From positions 104,809,893-104,873,892 of the forward strand of contig CM077115.1 in the NCBI GenBank assembly GCA_039619475.1: a stretch of DNA of 64,000 bases, written 5' to 3'. The notes under the pieces were generated by a model, which was not told the DNA's origin, searched no databases, and worked only from the letters and a program-made list of their open reading frames with translations. The DNA comes from Icerya purchasi. Its lineage: Eukaryota > Arthropoda > Insecta > Hemiptera > Monophlebidae. A program made the translations under genes and the position numbers. Shown piece after piece: positions 11,125 to 23,062 of the stretch (within the stretch, counting starts at the first letter, position 1; each line of letters begins with the position of its first letter).

Positions 11125-13100
11125 TTATCGCGGACGTGTCATAACCCTTTTCAGTAAAATCTCTATTTTCGTTTCTGTTCTGAACGTAGCACATATGCAC
11201 TTTTCGATTATATTTCGTTTATTACATCTAGTTTGGAAGTGGGTTGCGCGGTCGTCGAAATTTATTTAGATTAAAAAAACAAAAAAAAAACAAAAAAAAG
11301 ACCTGATGCGGTTATTCGTAATATATTAATTGCTACGTAAATCGTTGAATTTGGGTTTTAGTCTTGATCGGTTTAAAAATCATACTTAACAGAGACAGGT
11401 TACATTAAAATCTATTGAATACAAAAAGTGACCATGTAAAACAACTTTACAATGTAGTCACCTCAGGAGCATGTCTCTGTCTGGTTTAACGGTTTATGTA
11501 ATTTAGATGTACATATATGGGTAAGATGATACAGCGTTGTTTTTGGTGAGGCTGTATCGTTTAAAAATTGATCTCGAAAAAATTCAAAATTGCCAGAATA
11601 ACGCTCCGCTAAATAGAGTACATTGCAGATGTTCAATTGTAGACTGTATAAATTGTTGTAGGATGAACATTCAATTTAGCTCGCGACAAAAATTGGAAAA
11701 TTAAAAATTCTACATTTTATTACTTAAGGAATTTTTTTTCATAATACGCATCTGCCTAAACTATATATATTGCATTATTAAGCTACGGGAAATTATGCAT
11801 TAGGGCAAAGTTGTTAACTAACCTTTTAAGGTTTTCGTTGTAATTACAGAAAAATGTGTTATAAGATTACTTCTGACAGATGTAAACAAGAAAATTTTAC
11901 CTTTGTCGAAGTTCCGAGAATTATTTAACGTCTTCGTTGCTCAACTAGATTAGCAGGTGAAGAATTAATACAATTGCGGAACGGTTAACAAATTTCCATA
12001 GCCGAAATCAAATTCTATGTATGTCAGTTCTCAGAACTTTTTAATCCGTTATAAAAATAGTTACGGAGAATTACAAAAAACGCTTTAAAATTCTTATGCT
12101 AGCCTAAAAGAAATTTAGTTATAAGAAATTCGTCGAATTTTACTTAAATTCTGTTTTATTTATTAATTTTTTATTTTAGGCCCGTGTATTTAATTACACT
12201 TTTTATTTTGTTTCATTATTATTTTCTTTTTACTATTGACTGCGTATGCGAATATAGTTACGTATTCCCATATTCACGTCCGTGGTATTAAATAAAAAAA
12301 TTTGAATTTTGAATTTGATTATCATCTTTATCGTCTTCACTATTGCCATTAATTATTATTATTATCAATATTCTTACTGGGTACGTCATATATAACAAAT
12401 TTTTCTGCATTTTATGATTAAAAACAAGCGTGAACTTCAAATATCTTTAATGGATGCTTATACTAGATTCTCAAATATTTATTGTGCTGCAACAATAAAG
12501 TTTTTATATAAGCCAAAAGAAAAAAAAAAAAAAGTCTTAAATGTCACGCTAGAATCCAAATAACGTATGCTGGGTTGTATTTTTAGCTCTACTCTCTGAA
12601 ACGAAGTGTCTTTTAATGAATTCCAACTGGTGTCACAAACTATTAAAAAATCGTTTTATTTCAATATTAAAAAGGTGCAGAATTACATTGGTTGTTACAA
12701 ATAAACACGATTAGTCCCGTTTCATAAAAATGCCGATTGGCTACGTCACTTTTTTGGGAAAAATGGTTGTTAAAAGTAACGTAAAAACGCTTTATAATTT
12801 TTTAATAAGAATGATATATGACCTCATTAATATTATGTGCATTAATGATTGTGTGCCGCTTTTATGCTGCAGAGGTAAAATCATAGTAACCTTTTTTATG
12901 TAGCAGAAATGAAAGGATTATAATTAGAAATTGCTGCGCAAATCGTAAATACAAATATTACATGGTCGATAAAAATCGCTTTTTTCTTGTGAAAATTATG
13001 GAGGACTGGGTCATTTGCGGATCCCCGGAGAGTATCCCCATGGCGGTGAGGTGTCTGATAATTAAGTAATGAGACTGGTGGCAAAAAACGCGTATATTTA
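11125..13100. other. AT-rich non-coding stretch
   Basis: No gene seen. Short frames at 11081-11269 and 12896-13084 carry no recognised motif. An A run of about 15 lies near 12518-12533. The right part may include the 3' non-coding end of the mariner relic at 13105-14043, but I could not identify a terminal inverted repeat. Confidence 0.45.
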
Positions 13101-13104
13101 AGAA

Positions 13105-14043
13105 TTAAAGCGCATCAATACGATTCTCTTCAAAGTACTCACTTTTTGTAGCTACACACTGATTCTTTTTGCGACGCTTTTTCCAGTTTTCGTAACATTT
13201 CTGGGAAGCTTCAACTGTTATTTCTCCGGGTACCTTCGTCACCGATATGTCAGCTACCGATTCAAAATGCGTTCCTTTCACGACCTCTTTGACTCGAGGC
13301 AACAGAAAAAAGTCGCACGGCGCTGGATTCAAGGTTAAAAACTGAATCCTCATGCTTTTCCAATTCCTAGACGGTCTTTAACGACGGTTTTTCGCAATCG
13401 TTCGAGTACTTCGAGATAAAAGTGTTATTTCGAAGTCTGTCAAGGTGGCACAAATTCCAACGTGCACCACACTCCTTAGAAGCAAATCATCATTGTTTTG
13501 ACTTTTGACTAGCTTATTTTTGCCTTTTTTTGGTTTTGTTAAGCCCGGAGACGCTGTTGCCGCTTTGTTTTCGGATAGTACTGAAGAAAACCACTTTTTG
13601 CCGCCAGTAATTACGTGATCTAGAAGAGTTGGATATCATTTTCAACCTATTCGAGACAATCTTGCGCGACCGACCTTATATTTTTGTTGCCCCGAAAGAA
13701 TTTTTGGATTGCACAAAGTTTTTTCATCGACAGATCTTCAACTAAAATCTTTCTAATTGTTTTGCGGTCGTCGATGATCGTCTGTCAACATTCGAACAGT
13801 TGGCCGCCAATCTTAACGTACAAGAGTGCGCACACGCTGCATCGAACTTCAATTGATAGAGATCTTCGATGTACTTTCTCGACCGTCGTTTTTAAATTCT
13901 TTAAACTACTTCGGAATAGCACCCTACGAAGGCTTCATCACTAAAAACACTTTTTAACCACATTATCGAAAGTTTTCTTCGCAGATAGTTTTGGAAAAAC
14001 TTTACTGCGTGGCGCTTCTCTAAATTACGTTGCTCGATAATCG
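13105..14043 (-). pseudogene. decayed mariner-type transposase
   Basis: Mariner transposases cut and paste DNA at TA sites through a DD34D catalytic triad. On the minus strand, pieces in different frames follow the family order. EQRNLEKRHAVKFF (near 14040) resembles the N-terminus. LVEDLSMKKLC (near 13745) resembles the linker before the catalytic domain. VSPGL-like PKK and WFSS blocks lie near 13560-13600. The last 82-codon frame (13353-13105) contains NPAPCDFFLLPRVKE and KGTHFESV, the region holding the third catalytic Asp, and ends with an EYFE motif. Several frameshifts and stops break the gene, and its middle Asp region is not recognisable. It is an old, dead copy. Confidence 0.82.
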
Positions 14044-14211
14044 TGACAAGCAGCACTTAGACACTTGGGCAGCATAATAAAACTGGAGAACTAATAAATG
14101 TCATTCGATAGAGTAGAAATAGATTAACCTTCCGGAGTTACAGGTTCATAGTATGACCACGCGCGCGCGAAAAAAATTAAAAAAATTAGTCTCATAACTT
14201 AATTGTCAGAC

Positions 14212-14248
14212 CTTGTATATATATATATATACATATATATATATACGC
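14212..14248. repeat. (TA)n microsatellite
   Basis: Alternating TA with one CA interruption. Confidence 0.85.
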
Positions 14249-14249
14249 A

Positions 14250-14681
14250 TGGGTATTACGTGTATTGTTGACGGGTGAACATTTGTATATGGGAGTATTC
14301 CTAGTGGTTACATTAATGCTACCATTATTAAATCCTTGCTTAAATCTGTTGCTCTTATACAAAAAAAAATTACGCACGAAATTTAGATTTTACGCCTTTG
14401 CGTTTCTGGACTGGCTTTTTTTTTTGTTGCAATATGATGCTTTACGAGTTTACCGTGTTATACTTTCGTCATGTCTGATATTTTTTCCCGCTATTTTATT
14501 TAATGCATATCATAGGTACACCGACTTGTGGTGTAATCATGATAATTACGGTTTCGAAGTAATTCCAAATGAGTATATTTCAGGAAATGGTGCATTATGG
14601 TTTTTATGATGAAGTTTTTGTCGCGGATTCTCAAACGTTTAATATTTTTGGTTATTAATCTTTTCTTCGTGGCTATATGAA

Positions 14682-14726
<45 letters not shown>

Positions 14727-15060
14727 AACTGCTAGTGCAAGATATTTACAATAGACGCGATTACTTGGTTTTTCATACGCTTAAGTGACCTTTTATGTAT
14801 TCTAAGGCTAACTGCAGTTTTAACTTTATGTAGCGGCATATTGTAGAAACTCTCTACTGTCGGTATTAGTTGTGTTTCATTTTTGAAATTTCAGCGTTGT
14901 TCTCTATATTCCTATCTGCTAAAACTCATTATTGCGCATCTTATATTCAGTTTTTCCCTTGCCACCTGTTATATCGTCAATATCTGATCGAATTAAAATA
15001 TAACTAAAGGCTGTTTCCCTTCTCTTTGTTTCTTCCGAGTCTATAGATCCTCGGCTGACG
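14250..15060. other. no gene recognised
   Basis: The plus-strand frame 14265-14609 and its minus-strand counterpart show no recognised domain. An (AC)n microsatellite lies at 14689-14722 and lengthens the minus-strand frame with Cys-Val repeats. Confidence 0.45.
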
Positions 15061-15068
15061 TGCTCAAA

Positions 15069-15495
15069 AAGAAAAATGCTTTTTTTACAAAAAATACATA
15101 CCGATACTTGAAGTTTTATTATAGAAATTTAAAAATGCACTAAAAAGTAAAAAATAATTACTCCCGATAAAATATATGTATCAGAGTGATATAACACCTT
15201 AAGGGTGATATCGTAATTCTTATACAACATTAACTTTTTGGAGTTGGAATTAAATTCATGTTAGGAACAATTTAATCAACATTTAATGCAGTTTTTAATT
15301 ATTCTTTTAGTATGAATTTGATGCCAACTCCAAAAAATTAATGTTGTATAAGAATTACGATATCACCTTAAGTTATATCACTCAGATATATATATTTTAT
15401 CGGGAGTAATTATTTTTTACTTTTTAGTGCACCTTTAAATTTGTATAATAAACCTTGAAGTCGGTATTTATTTTTTGTAAAAAAGCATTCTTATT
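15069..15495. mobile_element. fold-back (long inverted repeat) element
   Basis: The left arm (about 15069-15262) and right arm (about 15308-15495) are reverse complements for nearly 190 bp. Shared blocks include AAAAATGCTTTTTTTACAAAA at the outer end, GCACTAAAAAGTAAAAAATA, TTACTCCCGATAAAATATAT, GATATCGTAATTCTTATACA and TTTTTTGGAGTTGG, with few mismatches. Only about 45 bp separate the arms, and there is no coding capacity. The architecture is that of a fold-back element or a long-TIR MITE. No target-site duplication was found. Confidence 0.85.
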
Positions 15496-15689
15496 TTACA
15501 ATTTTTAGCGTTGTGCCAATTATTTTTCACATTATTCTCCATACTTAATACTCAAAAAAATCGATTTCTTTATTTTGAACTGCATTTCCACAGTAAAAAC
15601 ATCAAAAGCTACATTTCCATAGTAATTTGGCAAGTTTATAATATTTTAAGTCAATAAATCTAACTTGACGTTGAAACTAATCACGAATG

Positions 15690-15923
15690 AAAAGCATACA
15701 AAAAGCTTTAACTTCCGCATTATTAAGCATAACTCAAAAACTACCGATCAGATCTTGATCAAATTTAAATGGGACCACATGAGAAGCACCACCATTTAAA
15801 TAAAAGAAGAATCATCAAAATCGGTTCACCTAGAAGAAAGTTCTGTGGTAACACACATAAAAAAAAAAAAAAAAAATACAATCGAATTGAATACCTCTTC
15901 CTTTTTTGAAGTCGGTTAAAAAG
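15690..15923. mobile_element. dispersed repeat ending in a TTGAAGTCGGTTAAAAA motif
   Basis: Blocks such as GATCAGATCTTGATCAAATT, GGGACCACATGAGAAGCACC, ATCATCAAAATCGGTTCACC and the closing CTTTTTTGAAGTCGGTTAAA resemble a repeat end that I associate with many arthropod genomes. The right arm of the neighbouring fold-back element contains the related CCTTGAAGTCGGTATTT, so the two may be parts of one family. The assignment rests on memory of the motif and not on a search. An A run of 18 lies near 15859-15877. Confidence 0.5.
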
Positions 15924-15929
15924 AAAAAC

Positions 15930-17470
15930 TTCGATATGGAATTATCTTTTGCTTTATTTCTCTGATGATCTTAATGTTTGAGAGTAAAGTTTGATTTAAT
16001 TCGAATGATATTCATGTTCATTATAAATCAGAGTCCACTGAACAAATCGCCATGGATTGCATGTTGTACAGCAATTCCTTACTATTCCGCGGTGTACGGA
16101 TATTATTTTTCGAATCATAAGCATTTTAACAAACATATAATACAGAGTCACTCTATTAATAACAAAGATATAAAAACATACAATATATATTATGGTAAAC
16201 GAATAAAGACCAATATAAGAAATTTCGAACTGTATCGTTCATGATCATAATGCATGAAGCATCTATTCTACCTCTGTTGACTTTTTTCTGATATCAGGAG
16301 CCAATGAATCCGCATTGTTGTTCGATAATTTGTCGCGATCTTACCGCACTAGTAATATTAATTTTTTCCAGTAACTTTTAAAGCTAATTATTGAGATTTA
16401 GATTTGGTTATTTGTTCTTTTCTCCCCCCCCCCCCCCAGCGAAATCACTTTTATCCCTTACAGTTCAGTTTACACGAACATAATGCAGAACGATCAGATT
16501 AAAAAAAGATAACGATAGGTTTTAACGGCTGTGCAGTAATTCAGATACAATATTCTCTCTCCGATATCTTTTCATCTTACATTCTTATTTTCATTCCTCT
16601 CCATTTATTTTATTTCTTCGGTCATAAATTCTACATCAATAAAAAGGTTTTTGAATTAGTAGGTCGGTTATACTTGACATTTGACGCAGAAAATCGTCCT
16701 CGTATGGTAAATACGAATGTATGCAATGTGTTTTTTTTGCGAACTATTACGTTTTACCGAAAGCTCGGATTCGCCGCCGGCGTTAAAACAAACAGACATT
16801 CTTTCTTAAAGTTGAGGACAAATTTTTCGCTTTAGACTGACTTATTAGACGCTTAATTATGTTATTTGTTCATCTGACAATTTTCAATTGTACATTTTTA
16901 ATGTAGAACATTGACAAAAGACAAGACGTGGGTAACAGTGTGCATCTAAAAAGTTTGTTACTAACTTAAAAAAACAGAGATTAGAAATGCTCTGTGTATC
17001 CGCCATGTTAATTTACAAATAAGCTACTGCTTAATAAACAAAACTGAGTCGGTGTTCCCTGCACCGTTGGATATTAATAATTTTTATGTACGAATGTATT
17101 GCTCTTGTATAGACAAGAAAAATAGTATGTATTCTTTCCAAAGTATAAAGGGAGGAGGAATTGAGCATACGGATTTGTTATTGATAGCTCAGAATGATTG
17201 AGCGCATTATTATTATCGGATAAATTTCTGAGTCAATTAGCATGACATCAAATAACAAATGATCATTCCTTCATGTTTATATGCGATTGTGTTTAGGATC
17301 ATGACAAGTATCGTGCTCACGTGCCGCATTGTTTACTAATGAAGCGGAGAATAAAATATTAAGATTCCAACAATGGAAGCAGCAAAATACCTGTGACGTG
17401 TATGCGGATTTTGAGCGTCATTTTCTGAACAATGATCAACAAGTGTACTAAGAAACATCTGATTGGCGAG
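15930..17470. other. AT-rich non-coding stretch
   Basis: No supported gene. It contains a C run at about 16425-16438 and an 88-codon frame (15978-16244) without recognisable motifs. Confidence 0.45.
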
Positions 17471-17475
17471 CATCA

Positions 17476-17503
<28 letters not shown>
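17476..17503. repeat. (TA)n microsatellite
   Basis: About 14 TA units directly before the 48-bp repeat. Confidence 0.9.
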
Positions 17504-17506
<3 letters not shown>

Positions 17507-17507
17507 G

Positions 17508-17640
17508 GTTAGCGCTATGGATGATGTAGAAATTGGAGATGTAACATCAAAAAACGTTAGCACTATGGATGATGTAGAAATTGGAGATGTAACATCAAAA
17601 AAGGTTAGCAACATATGGATAATGTACATAATCTTCAGCA
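17508..17640 (+). repeat. 48-bp tandem repeat, open in one frame
   Basis: Units start with GTTAGC at 17508, 17556 and 17604, giving a period of exactly 48 bp; the third unit is partial and degraded. In one plus-strand frame the unit encodes 16 residues (MDDVEIGDVTSK and a short linker), and the frame 17463-17666 stays open through all copies. The period being a multiple of three may be chance. No gene is otherwise supported. Confidence 0.88.
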
Positions 17641-17894
17641 TGTGGGATATGGATAATGTCATATAGAATCATCCTCAAAAAGCGTCAAATATGATATTCC
17701 TATGCTGCAGTATGAAGCTTTTCGAATCCTTTATAATTTTTCTTTGTCTTACAATGATATCTTTGTGTCATTCAGGCTTCTTTTTATAAAATAAAAAATA
17801 CCTTTATTATCATAAAATAGTTTATTTCGTAAACTTCATCATCAAACGCCTTAAAATTTCTGCTTGGGCATTATCCTACATGTATTCTTTTATA

Positions 17895-17997
17895 TGCTTA
17901 TTATGTGCTTATTATGTGCTTATTATGTGCTTATTATGTGCTTATTATGTGCTTATTATGTGCTTATTATGTGCTTATTATGTGCTTATTATGTGCT

Positions 17998-18003
<6 letters not shown>
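17895..18003. repeat. 11-bp minisatellite, about 10 perfect units
   Basis: Unit TGCTTATTATG is repeated about ten times without visible change, then passes directly into the (TA)n tract at 18000-18053. Because 11 is not a multiple of three, each frame gives the same repeated peptide, which explains the repetitive open frames here. Confidence 0.95.

Positions 18004-18053
<50 letters not shown>
18003..18053. repeat. (TA)n microsatellite
   Basis: About 25 TA units continuous with the 11-bp minisatellite. Confidence 0.95.
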
Positions 18054-18056
<3 letters not shown>

Positions 18057-18059
18057 GCG

Positions 18060-18955
18060 TGGTTGTATTTTTGTTAAATATTTCGAACTTGTAGAGTTGT
18101 CTTAATTCAGTTCGAGTTTCGTTTCTGTTTTTTGTTTAATCAGCTATGGTGGATCTTTGTTTTTCAAACAGTTATCTGTGAACCTTTCTCTGTGTAATTG
18201 TCTACACAGTACGCAATACACCATTGCTTCTTAAAAGACAGCGTTTAGGTGTATGTCCAATGTTAACTTTAAACAGCGGGTTTTTACATTTACTTCTAGT
18301 CATCATACTGATGTAAAGGGTGTGTAATTTTATACCTATTGGCAGGTTTACTCGTATTTACGTTCTAGTTTTTTTCTGTATTTTTAAGTTACAACGGCTT
18401 TATTAATTAACCGCCGTTGTGTATTCAATACCGTGGTAGTTTCGAATTTTGAGATTAGTCGAGTAGTTGGAAAGTGAGTGTTGTATTCTGATTTCCGCCA
18501 TTCTTGTTTGTCGCTTTTCGTGGAGCTGCTGGTATGGTGTTGGATACCTATACATTCATTTCGGTCGAAACGCGCCGAGGTCATCGTGGCCACGTGGTAA
18601 GAATAATTTCGTTGACACTGAAAGGCTTGTCGCTAGTGACCTATATATAATATGTATAATATATATTGCGCAACAGTACCCTTTGACCTCATATTATTAT
18701 TACCGCTCTCATCATCAAAACTAATTCTTGTTAAAATCAAGAATTAAAATCCTTGACTCCGGATAAATGGTCATTTAATGTATGTAAAATTCTGTGTAAT
18801 AATGAAAACAATCAAAATTTTTCAAGTCTAATACTTCAAATCAGTTTAAGAATAAACAGCGTATTAATGAACGAATTTGTAAATATTCGGAACAAAATAT
18901 GAGTTTTCAAGTTTCAGTTCCGACCAGATACTAACCGAACCTTTGGCTTTAGTCG

Positions 18956-19000
<45 letters not shown>

Positions 19001-19805
19001 GATTATGACATCTTATTTTTCTCTTACCGTTACAGATGAAACCCACTTCATATTTGAGTTCATTAGACATATTGACAGCATTTTAATAGGACGCGAGTTT
19101 GATTAGACCCTTAATTTCTCCAGTATATAAACGAACGATGATGAGTTTTAGCCAGATCATTTATATTTCACCGTTCCCTTTAAATATTCAGAATTAGTTA
19201 GCTCTTTTGATCAAATTAATCCTTCTAATAAAAAAATATTATTAATTACATAATTCGACGCTACCGTGTTCGAGTGATTACAAAAGAAATGCGTATATAT
19301 ACACATACAAGTATATTCTTACCGGAATTCTTCAGAAAAGCGGTCTTATATAATTCGTTTAACCCAAGTTAACAGTGCAATTTATACTGCTTGTCGAATT
19401 TACGCAGATATTTAATTTACTTGGTAAGGGAGCTGAAACATTTCATAATATTAGAGACTTTTTAATTTTGTTACTTTAGTAAATTTTTACGTTTTCTTTA
19501 AGAAAAATTTCTTCAATAAGTAAAATACAAATTATATGTTGCATTTTTTATATATTTATTTAAAATTAAACGAAGGTGATTTATTTTTTAACTTTGTGTA
19601 TTGTCAAATAAAAAAAGAAAAAAGTTTACACTATAGTTATATCACAGAACAGAAGTTTCCGGCTTTGACTGAAAATTTTATTTCCATCGGACGTTCTCTA
19701 ATTCTTGTCATAATGTTAAAAAGGCCAACAGCGTTGATAAAAGGAGAATCTTTTTTTTCTCTATCACCTTTACTTTTCCAAAAATGTTTAAGGGTCCAGT
19801 AATTT
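18060..19805. other. non-coding stretch
   Basis: No gene recognised. A (CT)n tract lies at about 18962-19000. Frames at 18384-18724 and 19536-19802 overlap on both strands and contain no recognised motif. Confidence 0.45.
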
Positions 19806-19811
19806 CTTTTC

Positions 19812-20062
19812 TTTTTTTTTTTTTTTTTTTTTATCTTGGGCTCGGCAACCAAGGACCTTCGCCCAGAAACAAATAAAAAGGAAAGAAGTCGGTTATATTT
19901 TAATCCGATCAGAAATATTTTTCTAAGAAGGAACAAATAGCAGGAATAACTAGTAGAGAAAGAAAAGGCAGGATACAGGATGCACAATAAGGAGTAGGAG
20001 GACCAAGCCTCAACACAAATTGGCTGTACAAAATGCTCCACAGAAAGAGATGAACATTGGAA
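19812..20062 (-). mobile_element. 3' end of an old RNase H-type LINE (separated by a nested insertion)
   Basis: A minus-strand poly-A tail (T-run 19812-19832) is followed by the family 3' tail (GAGCCCAAG) and by C-terminal coding sequence (VLRLGPPTPY in one frame). This corresponds to SLGLPTPYS of the 61.5-kb copy. The piece joins in sequence to the body at 20688-22345: the Cys/His region is split at 20062/20688 by the nested plus-strand LINE. The 134-codon frame at 19637-20041 reads across this region but also through its flank, so it is not one gene. Confidence 0.78.
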
Positions 20063-20687
20063 GAACTATCTTAATTGACCTGTTCTGGATTCCGGGCCAC
20101 TGCGGCATCGTTGGTAATGATCTTGCCGATTCATTGGCATGTCTAGCTGCAGTAAATGGCCGTTTCATAGACAGATTCCCCTCCAAATGTCTTTGGCCAC
20201 TCTCTTATCGTTTTCACCATGACTTTTGGACTGATCTTTATCCGTCTGTTTTCTCCAATCCTAACTCCTTTTACCTCGCTATACAACCCTCGCAACCCAC
20301 TTCTTCCTGGTTTAATAATTTTCCCTGCATCAGCGGTTCTGTTATTTCTTCCATAATTCGTTTTAATCACAGTCTGCTTCCTGCCTCCCTCTTTCGTTTT
20401 AATATTGTTCAGTCTCCCTTGTGTCCCTTCCATCCTCCTATCTTAAATTTGACCTGGGATGTAAATCACCTTCTATTCGAATGCTCATCTATCTCCTCAG
20501 AACGCGCAGTCCTTTATTCTAATTTGCTTGGCCATTCTTGCTGTTCCTTCTCCTTCTGTTGTTCCTGTATTGGCTACCGTCATTTCTTCTTATAACTTTC
20601 AAATCCCCCTACGTTTCATTATTTGTTAATTCTTTGTGTTGGGTACATGTCCTGTGCTGACGCGCCTAAAGAAAAAAAACAAAAAAA
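20063..20687 (+). mobile_element. 5'-truncated RNase H-type LINE nested in an older LINE
   Basis: The plus strand encodes the end of RNase H (FWIPGHCGIVGNDLADSLA) and the C-terminal region with RFNHSLLPAS, a Cys/His motif (CPFHPP...NHLLFEC) and a closing part. The 3' tail (TGTGCTGACGCGCCTAAAG) and an A-rich run end at 20687. Flanking 9-mers ACATTGGAA (20054-20062) and ACACTGGAA (20688-20696) form an 8/9 target-site duplication. Insertion therefore hit the Cys/His coding region of the minus-strand LINE. Protein similarity to the 61.5-kb copy is high, so this copy is younger than its host element. One frame is open from the 5' truncation to about codon 170. Confidence 0.88.
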
Positions 20688-22345
20688 ACACTGGAAATGA
20701 TCAGCGTCGGAAATAACTGCATCATCAGAATGAAGAGGACAGTGTGGGGAGAAAATCACGGAAAAGCGAAATCTGGAGGAAGGCAGCAGAGAATAGCCTA
20801 AAAGCATATATCATAACGTCTAAGAGAGGGATGCAAAAGAAACCATGAATAGGGAGAGGAGTAGGCTGAACCGACAAATGAAATGATAAATTATTAGAAA
20901 AGGAGAAAGTGTAAATATCCGATATACCATGATCTGATATGGAAGTTTTTACATACCGATGAGAGGTTAGGGAATGGAATTTAAAAAAAAAAAAGACGAG
21001 AGGAAGCAGCAGCAGCCCGAGCCAAGGAATCAGTTGTTTTATTACCAAATAAGCCCGAGGGACTAGGTACCCACAGCAAATTAATGTTAATGGAATGGAA
21101 AGGAGATAGATTATGAATGAGTGAACGTATACGCAGGATAACAAAATCACACGAATGACCAGGAAGGGGAGAGGGCATGGCCTGAAGGGCGCTCAAGGAG
21201 TCAGAGATAATTAAAAAATTGGAGAAAAGGTGATTCGAGAAAATTAAAATAATAGAGCGAAGGATAGTCAATAATTCGTTTATGAATATGGAACAGAAAT
21301 AAGGAAGACGAAAAAAAATTCTGATAGGTTAAAACCATGAAGGATGAAGGAAGCTCCAACACCACCAGGCCCCCTCGAATTATCCGTGTAAATGAGGTAA
21401 CATGAGAGGGAAATAGGGAATTGATAGTGCTGTAGAATACTTGTTTATTTACGGCTTGGGTGAGGTTTTTAGAAAATGAGGGAAGAATAAATATCTTAGG
21501 ATCGCCACCCCATTTAGTTAGCGATAGGGCTTTCAGCAAGTTTAACCTTTTAATAGTAGAAGCAGAAAGATATCTGATATGTCCAGAGAAGGACAAACGA
21601 CTACCAAAAAAGATACCAAGATAATAGAAGCAATTAATACGAGAAAGAGATATATTGTTTAAGGATGGATTAACCACAGCAGGGTTATAGGATCGAAGGG
21701 TAAAAATAGTACACGAAGATTTAGAAGGAGAAATCGAAAGATTAACTAAGGAAAGAGAATGTTCCGGCACAATGAGCGACGAATTAAGTGCTTCATTGGC
21801 TGTTAAAATATCTTTGGACGAGGCGAAGAGGAGTATGTCCGTGCGGAAAAAGAATAAAGAAAAGGAACTTAAACGAAGAGAAGCTATACTGATAGTATAG
21901 ATGTTAAAAGGAGTAGGACTGAGGGAGGACCTTGAATTCGGAAACCCTCTCTTGGAGTGTCGAGAGATGAATGGATAGAACGATTCCACATGAGATTGAT
22001 AATAAGGGAAAAGAATCTGATTGGGATGTTAATTGCCGTCATTTTATCTCTTAAAGTGGGAAGATGAACATTATCAAAAGCAGAGGAGACATCAATAAAG
22101 GAAGCTAAGGGGTGAAATGTTTTTGGATAAACGACTTATATAAGTAAGAAACGAAAAGACTAACACAATCAGAAGAGAGCCTCGAACACGTTGTTAGGAA
22201 ATATATATATTATTATGCTCCAGCCACCAAACAAGGTCCTTGTTAAAAGCATACCCTCAGATAGTTTTCTAATGCAAGATGCCAAGGAAATAGGACGTTT
22301 TGAACAACGTAGACTGGAGTGCAATTATTTTAGGTAAAGCCAAAA
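20688..22345 (-). pseudogene. reverse transcriptase/RNase H of an old RNase H-type LINE
   Basis: Minus-strand pieces follow the order of the intact 61.5-kb frame. RPISLASCIRKLSEGM is near 22280. ASFIDVSSAFDNVHLPTLRD is near 22060. The degraded catalytic box reads RTDILLFAS near 21830, in place of FADDILVYS. FYYLGIFFGSRLSFSGHI and KWGGDPK follow near 21510-21640. An RNase H start (YTDNSRGPGGVGASF, in a shifted frame) is near 21370, ISDSLSALQAM near 21190 and LLWVPSPSGLFGN near 21060. The Cys/His part (CPLH...ADHFQC) ends at the nested insertion. There are several frameshifts, an internal deletion after the RT domain, and loss of one catalytic Asp. It belongs to a subfamily clearly diverged from the 61.5-kb copy. 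Confidence 0.85.
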
Positions 22346-22955
22346 AAATAAATAAATCTTAGGCATAGAAAACGTTTTGCTTTTAGGTGGATTTGATTTT
22401 GATAGTATCCAAAAACACTAAAATCCTTTTCAGTGAGTAGCTTTCGAATTTTATTTTTCCAATATTTCATAGCCCTTCCTAGATATGAAAAGTATGAATA
22501 ATAAATTTTCCGTCTGGTCTTTCGTTAGTTAAACTATACGCGATATTAGACTTTTCGTTAGTAAGCGCGCTGCTTTTCTGAGGGTTATCTTGTCATAATC
22601 AGCAACCTAACACTAAAAGGTTTTTTCTATGCGATCGGCTATTAGCAGAGTGTATGCAATAGCGATGAATTAAAATAATAATGAGCGTAAGAAATCAACT
22701 ATTAGGGTATAGGGTAGTAGCTGCGTGTTCAGGTTATTGAACAGAATGACTTAAAAAAAAAAAGCTCGGAGTTTCAGCAACTTACGAGGAGATAGCTTTT
22801 ACATATCACTGGCTGACGGCTCCGTCTATCATTACCGAGCAGAGCGTGCATATTGCGAAAATGGTTGTAGCGGTTGTATTTTGGGTATAATCGAGCTTAA
22901 TGACGTCACTTTATTCTGAAAACTATCGAGTAGCTGAGGTGAACAAAATAGGAAA
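22346..22955. other. no gene recognised
   Basis: AT-rich sequence between the LINE relic and a SINE tail copy. Nothing supported. Confidence 0.5.
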
Positions 22956-22959
22956 TTTT

Positions 22960-23062
22960 TATTCCCATCTGCGCTGCACAGAGCTTAGTGTATTATGAAC
23001 ACCTGAACTTCACAATTCTCAGCATCCTTCCGAAGGTATGGGACTCACTTTTATTTTTCACA
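22960..23062 (+). mobile_element. 3' part of a second SINE family (family B)
   Basis: The sequence from about TATTCCCATCTGCG to GGTATGGGACTCACTTTTAT aligns with the 3' half of the copies at 24985-25215 and 48095-48370. Shared landmarks are an ATTATGAA block, CACAATTC and the closing GACTCACTTTTA. No tRNA-like head is present, so this copy is 5'-truncated. Confidence 0.7.

Noticed and set aside
15069..15495. microRNA or rRNA-like hairpin
   Set aside because: The arms are about 190 bp, far longer than a microRNA precursor, and nothing matches rRNA; a fold-back element explains them.
17864..18105. Two repetitive open frames (CLLCAYYVLIM repeats, then Ile-Tyr repeats)
   Set aside because: They are produced by the 11-bp minisatellite and the TA tract, which cannot contain stops in those frames.
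18866..19070. Minus-strand frame with an Arg-Glu repeat
   Set aside because: The repeat comes from the CT microsatellite at 18962-19000; no other support.
19637..20041. 134-codon minus-strand protein
   Set aside because: It joins LINE C-terminal sequence (in the wrong frame), the poly-A tail read as a Lys run, and unrelated flank.
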